Below, one piece after another: positions 1 through 12,200 of a stretch of DNA of 64,000 nt (the first letter of the stretch is position 1; every line of letters begins with the position of its first letter). The notes beneath the pieces are model-generated. The model was given only the letters and a program-made list of their open reading frames with translations. It was not told the origin of the DNA and did not search any database. The stretch spans positions 34,066,409-34,130,408 of the forward strand of contig NC_134884.1 in the NCBI RefSeq assembly GCF_041734735.1. Reading direction: 5' to 3'. The translations under genes were made by a program, and so were the position numbers. The DNA comes from Babylonia areolata (lineage: Eukaryota > Mollusca > Gastropoda > Neogastropoda > Buccinidae).

Positions 1-47
<47 letters not shown>
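1..47. repeat. (CA)n microsatellite
   Basis: An uninterrupted CA run opens the window and directly borders the 5' edge of the LINE fragment that follows. Confidence 0.97.
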
Positions 48-1136
<1,089 letters not shown>

Positions 1137-1342
1137 TCCATTTTTGAAACATTTCGTTCTGATAAACTTCATGCGATCCACTAATCTTTCCATGACTTTT
1201 GTCTCCATGCATGAGAAGGAAGAATAAGAGACCTAGATTTTCTTCTTCTTCTTCTTATTTTTGATTTTATTTTTAGATCATCGGGCTGCCACCACGGAAA
1301 TTAATTCAACAAGGAACAGCATATGACGGAATTTAATTCTTT

Positions 1343-1343
<1 letters not shown>

Positions 1344-1374
<31 letters not shown>
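1344..1374. repeat. (CA)n microsatellite
   Basis: An AC run lies between the LINE and the putative MTSS1 promoter. Confidence 0.95.
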
Positions 1375-1376
<2 letters not shown>

Positions 1377-1429
1377 GCTTGGTTCGAATCAGCCCAGTGC
1401 CAAAATAAACAAACACGCATGTTCCGTGG

Positions 1430-1837
1430 CCCCCAGAACACAATCCAATCAGCCGGGACGAAACTGTCACGTGAGATAAGGAGTGCCAGCGGCGCCATCA
1501 TTCTTCCTGTGGCACTGAGGGATCTTGTCCGTGAACTGTGTGCACAATTTGTCCTTCGTAGTGTCTCATTATGTTCCGGAGTTCCCTTTAAACACGTCAG
1601 ATGGATTTATCTACCAGTGTCTCCAAAAGTTATGTCAGCTTCGGAACTTAAAGTGGCTTGTTTTTCATTCAGAAATGTTTTTATTTCTTGCTGTGAGTTG
1701 TTTTCATCTGGGGAGCAATCATTGTGCTTCTTTGGGCCGTCTGCTACGAAGCGACGATTCGGTCAGATTGCAAGTTGACTGGCAGTGACAAATTGGAATT
1801 GTATCAAACATAACCGGCGTTGGGAGTTTTGTAAAAG
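1430..1837 (+). promoter_or_regulatory. Putative MTSS1 promoter / 5' UTR
   Basis: This is the block directly upstream of the first coding exon. It contains a CCAAT box (1445-1449), a CACGTG E-box (1468-1473) and a GGCGCCATC stretch (1491-1499), in locally GC-richer sequence than the introns. I see no TATA box and cannot place the transcription start. The stretch just before the ATG is probably 5' UTR. A further upstream noncoding exon is possible. Confidence 0.4.
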
Positions 1838-1906
1838 ATGGAGAGTGTTGAGAAGGACTGTAGTGCTTTAGGAAACCTGTTTCAAACAATTATCAACGAT
1901 TTACGG
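1838..1906 (+). CDS. MTSS1: MTSS1 exon 1 (start codon, IMD helix 1)
   Basis: Encodes residues 1-23, [20 protein letters not shown] then DLR, matching the N-terminus of vertebrate MTSS1. An in-frame TAA at 1832-1834 and a good Kozak context (A at -3, G at +4) fix the start. The donor is GTGAGC, phase 0. Confidence 0.95.
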
Positions 1907-3500
1907 GTGAGCAACTCCAAATCTCTCACTTCATTTTGCATGGACCGATCGAGTGTGACGGCTTCTGGATTGGTCTTTTGTTATCGTTATGTCAACAAGT
2001 GCTACTGCTCGTGTGCACTCGTAGATGACATGAGTGTGCGTGTGTGTGCACGCGCGCATTTACGGATGTCTCATGCGTACACGGAAATGCTTTTTAGCAC
2101 ATTTATGAAGAAGTTCGAACTCGTTGGCAGATGAACAAGATTCTATATATAAAATTTACGTTGCTTTTAAATGAAAGGAAGGGCAGCAGAGACCAGTCTG
2201 CCTGAATAATAACCCTTCCTCATATTATGAAATGTTTGATATTTTTCAACAAAAAAGAGGAAGGAACTGACAGTATAGTTTACATGTATCTGTTTTTTCC
2301 TAACCACACCAGTAGGCATACTTAAATGCCGTATTTTCATAGCTTTCTAAAGTATCCCTGTTCCAGATTTGTAACTGAGTTGAATTTACAGTTGATACTT
2401 TTGTCAAACATTGACATGATTTTAAGAATTTAGCAAGGGACTAACACTAAATATAGCTTGATACTTTATAGATGTCACTAATTGACACTGCATTGTCGTT
2501 TCCCAGTTTTTACTGGTGGAAAGATTCCTCCAGTTTAATGCATAATACATGACTGCCATATGATAAATCTGGTATCACCTATTCTCCACATACACAAGAT
2601 GCATTCATGCCTACACACAATTATGATAAGACTTTTTAAACATCTGCATGCTTTTTCTTATTACTTGATCATTATCTGCTCATGTATAAATTTCATTTCA
2701 TGTCTTAGAACTGTCTTTTCTCCTCCCCACTTCCCCCTCCCCCCTCCCCCCCCCTTCATAATAATACTTACATTCTTCTCATTCTGCTTCAGCTATGAAG
2801 TGTAAATGTCAATTTATAACATGACCGTGATTGGTTATGATATAAATTATAATTAGTAATGATTTGTTTAAATACTATTTTTTCCTTTTGACTTTTGAGG
2901 GCTAAATGCATTGTCCTGCTTTATTGCTTGCAGAAAATGGACTTTAAGTTTTAAAAATAGTTTTGTGAATTTTTATATGGAAATTATTATTTTTGTGTAT
3001 GTTATTTTTGCTTTCCGTTTACTAGTTTTAGTATTTTTAGCCTTCTATTAGTTCTAAAGTCCTGGTTTTTTTTAATATTTCATTTTTTGGTGATATGGAA
3101 AAGTAAAGTGCACATTGTGTAAGGCTTGTCCTAACTAATGTATGATTTGTCTGTTTTGTTTGCAGAATAGCTCACCAATATGGGAGGATTTTACTTACAA
3201 AGCTACAAAGCTCCATCAGTGTCTCAAGTAAGAAAACTGCACACTCAGTTACTGACACTGTGAAGTATGCACGAATGACATGTGTGCCCATATAGTGATA
3301 TACACTTTACAAACCCATGTGTAATGTATTGATTGATAAATTTTTACAAAGTGATAGATGATTTGTTTGTAAATTGTTAACTTGCGCAAATTAATTGTAA
3401 ACTGAGTAATATCCACATTTCTTCCCCTGTGCTTTTCTGTTGATTAGATGGAATAAATTATTAAATGGTTAATAACATTGTGATATATATATGTGTGTGA

Positions 3501-3540
<40 letters not shown>

Positions 3541-4800
3541 TATATATGTATATATGTATCACAGTGGATTCAGAAAAGGCATGTATAAGCTATTTCAGTG
3601 ACTATTGTAATGGTAGGAATCACATTACACTGAAGAAGTGATCTCTACCCAGGTTTAAGTTTCAAGAAACTTGAACCAGTGTTTAGAGTGTCAGATGCCA
3701 AAGGATATTTTAGTAATTTATACTAAAATAGCCATAATCGGGCAGTGACAATCAGATGTGTATGCCTTCACTATACACTTATTGCACATTACTGTCACTT
3801 TCATTTTTATGGATAAATTACACTCGTTTTCAAAGAACTTTAAGAAGAAGAAAAATATATTTATATATATATTTTATCGACTGGATTCATGAGCTTGTGA
3901 TTATGAATCTCCCTTTTTCTCTTATTTCTTTATCTTTAGTGTCTTGTCTAGGTGAATGCCCACTTTCTGCTTTCCAACTCACCAAGTGAATTATTTCAAA
4001 CATTCTTCTTTTTTTTGTTGTTGTAAATTTTTGCATTTGTAGGATGGGGAGTTGTGGGAGGGATGGGGGCTTAAAACTAAAAGTTAAATGAAACTCAGTG
4101 TAGATGTAATTTAATGGTTTTTGAATGAGTTATGTATTAATAAGTTCAAAATCACAAAATCATCATACAGAGCTTTCTGACAAATGTGAGGAAGATATTG
4201 TATGTGTGCCCATAAGGCATAACCATGTGAATGTGATCATTCATAATGTTTGGGGCCAGTTTTAATGTGACACTGACTAATTTTGACAATTTATCTCGTT
4301 TGTTGACTTGGATATATAAATTATATGGGAAACAAAATAGTTTTCAGAGAAGGCTAAAATACTGTTGGATGTCTCCTTGATTCCTGTACAGGGGGGAAAG
4401 TCTGTGTTCTAACTCAGTAACTGACTTGTACTATTTTAGTGTTTATAAATAATGACAGAACTTGGGTCAGTGACCTGTAATGAATGCAGGAACCTTTCTG
4501 ACCATAGGCAGTGATCTGAAGCTGCTTAAGCAAAACATGGCGTATGGTCAGTGGTGGTGACTAGTGGGGCTGCTCGAAAGAGCATCCAACACAGTGCTGG
4601 CAGGCAAATTACATGTTTCATGCATACACTGCTGTACATGTATGCCAACACACACACACACACACCGTACATGTACACACATGCCACACAGCACACATAC
4701 GCACATACATGTACACAAACGCACACACATGCACACACACACGCACACACATGCACACACATGCACACACACACGCACACACACACACATGCAGACACAT

Positions 4801-4844
<44 letters not shown>

Positions 4845-5323
4845 CAGTTTGAAAACTGTGGAAGGCAAAGATTAAGAGATCAGTTCTGATGAAATGGACA
4901 GGTACTCAGAAAGGGGTTGAGAGCTGAAGGTAATTCTTTTTTCAGATTAAGAATTAGTGCAAAATATGCAAAAGTTAACACTCTTGCCATTATGCTGGGG
5001 GACTGATCCCCCAAAGAATGTGGTACACTCCTTCTAGAAGTGCGTGTGTGTGTCTGTGCACATGTGTATCTGTGTCTTTGTCCGTCACTCTGTCAGCATG
5101 TGTTTCTTTTTTGACTTCGTTAAGGTGGTGGTGTTTTTGTTTCCTCCTCCATACTTTGGCAAGAGTTTGATAAACACAGACATTTGCCAGGGGTTCAAGC
5201 TCTCAAAACAAATTTATACTGAATTATCCTGTATGGTAAATAAAACTAAATTATGAGGGTGAGAACACATACATATATATATATGTACACACACACACAC
5301 AGACCCCCCCACACCCCCACCCC

Positions 5324-5383
<60 letters not shown>

Positions 5384-8300
5384 TTTTGGATGAAAAAGGT
5401 CATAACATTTATGGAGTTGCAGACCACAAACGAGGTGCATACTTCACTGTATTGTCACAGTAATGGAATGATTTTAAGAGAGAGAGAAATTTGATTAACA
5501 GAATTATATGTATGTATATATATACATGTTAAGTTAATAAACTTTTTAAATGGAAAGGCATTCTTGACTCTGTAAGATAATTGCCTTTTTGTTTACTTTT
5601 CAACTTTTTTAAGGCAAAGGTATCAATTATTTACTTTGTTGTGGTTTATTTATTTTGCCATTTTTGTTCATGGTAAAAAAACAAACAAAAAAACAAAAAA
5701 AACAACAACCACCCATTTCCCATTTGCAATAACATACTTCAGTAACTTGTACAAACCTATTGTGGCAATGTTGTGAATTTGTTACAACTTGTTCAGTTTG
5801 TTCATTAGTTTGAGTTTGAATTATATCTGATGGTATTTTATTTTATGTTACAGGACTACTTTGGTGGCAGCCAGTTCCTTTCTGGAAGCGTTCCAGAAAG
5901 TAGCAGACATGGCTACAAACTCCAGAGGTAACTTAAGTTTGAAGTAAATTTATTATTTGTAGTGTAATTCGGCAGCTGCAGCTTGGATTAAAAAAATAAT
6001 TATAACAACATACATTTTTTTAGGGTCTGGTTTTATGTATTGTTAATTTGTTATGCAACTAGATGGTTCATGGAATTTGTGGTGGCCTGATATTTTTGAT
6101 TACTTTGTAAGCTCTGCACTTGACTGGAGTAAACATAGAATGTTGATTAATAATATTTTATTTTTATTTAGAATAAACTATAATAGTTAATAGTAATACA
6201 CTGGTGTCAAGCTGTCCCCAAGGAGAGCAGCTATCCTGGAGAAAACAGGATACAGGCAGCGTGCACTCTGTTCCTGTGTCAAGGGCCTTGGTGGCTTGCC
6301 ACACACAATAATAAGGTGACTGAATAGGGTCGCTGACCTGGGCTCTGTGTCAAAAGTTATCTTCTGTAATGCCAGCGAGCCTGAACTTTACGAGGGGCTT
6401 GCCACTTGTGGACTGCCACGAGTCTTGCTTTCAGTCATCATGGAGTATTGCATGTTGATGTGGGTGGTTGGTGGTTGAAACCTGAGTGAATGCAGTGGGG
6501 GGCATGATTTTTGTAAATCATGTGAAGATTGATGTGCTGAAATACTGTTTACGTTGAATCTCTCACCCTTCAGCTCTCTCCCCTTCCCTCCCTGTCCATT
6601 TATACACAGAGATGCTCTTATTTAGATAAAATGTTTCGTGATATTTGTTTTATTTAGTCATTTTACAGCTTGTCAGCTTATAAGAAAAAATGTAAATACT
6701 TATCTGTTGAACCTGCCAGTTGGCATTATAAAAAAAATCCATATGTAGGGTCTTTGGTTATATAATGTAAGGTTAGTTTTGGTTGGTTGATTGGTTGGAT
6801 GGGGGCTTGATTGAGAGGAGGATACTTTAAACTACTACTAGATTATAGAACTATAAGCTTTCCATTTGATTTGAGGTGCCATTAATTTTAGATTTATAGT
6901 CCTCTTACTGCAAGTATGATTTAATGGTTTGTGTGGGAAGCTACTTTATAGTTCTTTTCATTTAATTTGAGGTGCCATTAAATGATTAATTATGAATTTA
7001 TAGGCCCTCTCTCTGCAAGTATAATTTAATGGTTTGTGTGCTGTGGTGATTTTTGTAGTTGTTGTTGACAATGACCTGGCCATTTTTTTTTAACTAAAAC
7101 TAAAAGAAATAAAAAAAAAAGAGAGAAAACCATCAACTGTTTTGAATATTTTATGGTAGAATTTAACTTTGGACATGGACATTTTTGTCATTTTATCAAG
7201 TCTTACTCAAGTTACTGTCCTCAAATTCTATATCTATGTAGAAAGACCGTCAAAATTCGAAAAGCGTTAAAACCAGTGTTCAAATCAGTGAATTTGCCAG
7301 AACAGTTTGACTGTCATGTCAGACAGAATTATAGATGTGGCGCCTCAGTTGCGCAGACAAATTTGCCTGCTGCTGGCAGCCACCGGGCTTGATGTGGGCA
7401 AACGCTAGCAGGTCCTGCCGCTGAACCCAATCATCTGAGGCCAGCTGCTCAGCCAGGAAGGAAGGAAGCAGTTGAGAGTGCCCACTCTAGGGAACAAGTA
7501 GCATTAGATAGTACAGAGTGCGTCTTTGTGAAATGTGACCGATCATATTGTATTATCTTCAGGCCCTTGTACCCACTGGTACATTGATTTGGAGTGGTTT
7601 GCCCTGCCAGAAGCCCAAAGTTGCTCCACAGATATATCTGCTGTCTGGAATAGTCATGGACTGCTCAAGAAGCTTTTCAGTGGCCTTGTTTGCCTCATTA
7701 GTCATTGCGATTGTTAGAAGGGAGAGGGGATGAGTGGCAAGATAGATCTATACACAATGCAAACATGGTGGTGTGGGGGAGAAGAGGTCATAGGGGGACA
7801 CACATTGTACACACACATACAATGGAATAACACAGAGTGACTCAGAGAGATGGATGGAAAAATATTTCGTGCTGTCATGAGAAGAGAAAGGAAGCTGACA
7901 AGGACGACTGTAATTGAAATTTATAAGTGTTTTTGCCATATCATGTAGTAATTGGTTAACATAGCATTGGAACATGTCCATGGGTTGGAAATTTGCAACC
8001 TCTGTGCAACACAGATTTTTCAAAAGTAGTAAACTCACACTGCAAATTGGTGAAGGATGCATACATTCACACTTACCCAGCCTTCATGCACATGTCATGA
8101 TTATATCATGTATAAATTTGTTTGCATTGCATGGATTGACAAAAATACATGAGTACAGATCTTCACAGGCAGACAAATCCCTCTCTCTCACACACACACG
8201 TGCGCGTGCACGCTCGCACAAGCACACATAGCTCACATTGCTATCCATACACTGCCTCAGTCCCTCAGTCCTTGCACACATTTTCAGAGTTTGCTTAGAG

Positions 8301-8694
8301 TTCATGGATTTTTAAGAGAGGTCATAATGTTCAGTATAATCTTATCTTCACTTCAAACTAGAGGTGATTTAAGCTCGTGTTGGTTTACTTGAACTTGGAG
8401 CACTTTGCTTGCAAGTGGCACATCATACAGTTTTCAGTGTGGTTTGAGTTTTAATTTTCTTTATTGCTTATTGCCCTGAAATAGCATTCAGGATCAGCAG
8501 CTTTAATTATGTAAATATATATTATTTGTGAAATTAGGTTCCAAAGTAACAAATGATATTGAAATTTGAAAGATCCATGAGTAGGTGAAGATGGTGATGT
8601 AGAGAAGAGTTCAGAGCAGAATGTAACCGAGATTGTATTTTATGCAGTTTGTGTGTATGTGCATGTGTATGAGTGTGTGTGTGTGTGCGTGTGT

Positions 8695-8749
<55 letters not shown>

Positions 8750-9145
8750 ATAGAGCACAAACATTGATCTAGATTATGATGTAGGTTTTTGTGTGTGGAG
8801 GGGCAGGGGGCGTACACAAGTATGTGCTTGTGAGTGTGCATATATATGTGTGTCTCTGTGTGTGTGCAGTCTTCTGCGTGTCAGCCTGTCAGCGCACATA
8901 TACAGTTATGTATGTGTATGATTTTTGTCAAATCACCATGAACACTCTTGTATTTATGCCAGTTTTTGTACAGGTCTGTAGGCCTTGAAGGAAGTAAAAT
9001 TTGTGCATTTCATTTTACTTGATTATGATTTTGATTGAAGTGAATGGTTCCTAATCTTTTTTTTAAGTATTTTGTCAGTTTTGTCATCCCCCCCCCCCCC
9101 TCCCATTTTAATTAAGTCTGTTACTGATTTCTTTTATTGTTGTTG

Positions 9146-9189
<44 letters not shown>

Positions 9190-9190
9190 G

Positions 9191-9224
<34 letters not shown>

Positions 9225-12200
9225 GTTTTACCTGTGTGTTCAGCCTAGACTTGGTTCTTGTCAATAATTGGGCTGTCAGTAGGATGAATGTAAAATTGAA
9301 TTGGTTGACTTCATCATGTTCAGTTATGCAGAACCTTCATTCCATTGGGTAAGGTAACATTTTACCGAACGGCGAATGTATTCTGTATGTGACCAGGTGC
9401 CACAAAGGAGATGGGTTCCGCACTGACTCGTCTGTGTATGAGGCACAGAAGCATCGAAACTTGTCTGAAAGCCCTTACTAAGTAAGTGTGTGGTGTGTTC
9501 TCAGTCATTGACCACAAGTTTGGTTTCATTGATAATCATCAGAATAAATAAACTGAAGTATTACAAATATTATGTACATGTTGTGCTGCTTGAGTTTGTT
9601 TCAAGGAGCATCCACAATGTGTGAAGTGATCCATATATACTCTTCTCCATATCTAATGAAAAGTTGCTTGAACTGTGTGTTTGTGTACATATAGTTTCCT
9701 GCATGCATTTACAAGGGGGTGTAGAGAGTAGGGGAGGGGACAGAGGAATCTCTTGAAATATACTTGAAAGTTTTCACATAACATTGTGACTTGGCATGTC
9801 TTAGGACTTCAGTAGCTGCCCTTCCTATAAATAAATGTTTTGTTTAGGATACCTTGTCAAAAGTAGGCTTGTACAATAGCTGAATGGTCAAACTGAATGG
9901 TCAAATGACTCAAAACATTGGACACAATTTGAGGTTCTTGGTTCAAGCCTGGTATCAGTGCCTATTGGATTAAAGGTTGGGGTCTTTTCAGTATCCCAGG
10001 TCAACATACAGGTTGACCTACTATTGTACTAGAGTCTTGATACCCCTTGTGTGTATTTATATATCTATGTAAAAGGTAAAGTCTGCATGTTAAAAAAACA
10101 ACCAAAAATTGAAAGACTTCATAAGCCATGTCAGTGTTCGATTATTATGGAGTTACATCCCACAAACGCAGTCATCCAAAGACAAAAAAGAATATTTTGC
10201 AGATCTCAAGTCTTATTTGTTTTGTGTTCATTCCTTCCCACATAACTTGTTCTCTGTATTATTCCACTGCCATGGCTTCTACTGAGATATGTGCCAGGTC
10301 AAATTGCATCCATACTATATATACTGATATTCCTGTTGAAAGTTAGATGTTTTTTCATTGCTATATTTGTGAGTTATGTACTTAGAACCTTTTCTTTGTT
10401 GGGAAAGAATTGCATTTCTCACTGTAATTGTAAAACAAAAACATTTCAGCAAAGTTTGTTTGTTTATTTTTTCAGCTCAGTCTTGGACAGCATTGTGGCA
10501 CCTTTGCAAGAGCGGCTGGAAGACTGGAAGAAGGCTGTAGCTCAGCTTGACAAAGATCATTCCAAGGGTAGCCAACTTGTTCCTTGTCCACTTCTGACTT
10601 TTGGGGGCATAGTTGACAAGTCATTGAGTTTTAGAGTATTATGTGTAAACATGAATGAGCAGCCATAGAATGGCAGGGATTTGTGCAGTGTTGTGTTGTA
10701 AACAGGAAATATGCCACTCGAACTATGGGAAAGTGTTAAGTTAATGTTGGAAAAGAGTGGATAGGAAAGGATTTGGCTTAGTTTTGGTCCAGATAGTTCA
10801 GAGCCAGTTGTTTGGGAGAGGGTGGGGACGCAGTGATTTAGAGAGAAAGAGACTCATACTGTGGATGGCTGAGTTAAAGTAGGGATGGGGAAGAGGGGAG
10901 GGTGGGAGGGAGTAAAATATTGTACAGGAAGAAGAATTAGTTTTATCAAATTTCAGTTTTTCTTCTGCACTAGAAAGATCCAGTCAATCTTTTGAAATCC
11001 TTGTGTATACTATTACTAGTTACCATCTGTTACTTATTATTAAAAAAAAAAAAAAAAAAATTGCCTTCTTTGCAGTTTGGTAGATACGGCATGTGTGGCA
11101 TGTTCCTTGCCAACTCATAATGCAGGCAGATTGGATTTTGATTTGTGGTTTATGTGCTGTTTTACAGAATATAAAAAGGCCAAGCAAGAAATTAAGAAAG
11201 CTTCATCCGACACCATGAGATTGCAGAAGAAAGTCAGCAAAGGTATCCTTGGTAAAGTTGCGAACCTTTTATTTTTTTCTGTGATGGAATCAAAATGGGT
11301 CGCATGTACTGTTGATGATGCTGATTGTAAACTGTGAGCAGACAGAATGTCATACTTGTTTTGTGCATTTTTTTTATGCTCAGTACATTGGTGTCTCAGT
11401 GTGTCCAGTTTGTTATATTAATTAATCTCTCTGCCTCTTGTCTCTTCAGTGAATATGAGTTTGGCAGACAGATCTTTATTGACTTTGACTGAAGCAGCAT
11501 TCCTTTTTCCTTATCTTTGATTTTTCGATCAAGGTATATTTCATTTTGATTATTTTTATTATTATTATTTTCTTAAGTTCTTTATGTTCCTTCGCAGATT
11601 TAGGTAAGTTACTGTCAAGCGTTGGTTGGATGAAAACAAATCATTTGGTTTAATGACCAGATCGTTGCAGTCATTGAACTTGAAAGCAGTCATGTTACCC
11701 ACGTTTTTTTTAACCCACTGCTAGCCTTTGGTGGTGGTTAGGTACTGTACAGGTGGTATGTGGTGTGCATCTAGTTGTGTAATGTATGTGGAGCCTTTGT
11801 TGCATGCCATAGGCATTGAGCATTTAAAAGGTCAAGCCTTTGTTGTGATAACTTCTGAAGAAGCTCTTTCCCTAGTTTCAGTATGGTTGTGATAACTTCT
11901 GAAGAAGCTCTTTCCCTAGTTTCAGTATGGTTGTGATAACTTCTGAAGAAGCTCTTTCCCTAGTTTCAGTATGACCTAAAGGTTATGAGCAAAAGAACGT
12001 CACAGCTCACCTGTAACAAATACTGTTTTTTGGGGTTGGCGGGAGGATTGGGAGGATTTTGTTTTCAAATCATTTATGTAAGACTTTATTGTCATGATCA
12101 TTTTCTATTTTTTCTCTTTCTTTTTGTCTTTTTTAAGCAACATTTGAACAGGAAAATTCTGAACCTTTGTAAATAAAAAATATTGATTATATAAATTAGG

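Larger units (their letters stand above)
5928..9396 (+). other. MTSS1 intron 3
   Basis: Holds a two-copy 95-bp duplication (6851-7040), microsatellites near 8.2, 8.7 and 9.2 kb, and two GC-richer stretches (about 6190-6450 and 7330-7520) that may be old transposable-element fragments I cannot name. No gene seen. Confidence 0.7.

Noticed and set aside
3646-3682. Inverted repeat GGTTTAAGTTTC / GAAACTTGAACC in intron 2
   Set aside because: A 12-bp near-palindrome with a two-base loop; too short and isolated to call an RNA gene or element.
4526-4889. Overlapping open frames of Thr-His and Cys-Val repeats on both strands
   Set aside because: They are translations of the CA/GT microsatellite only.
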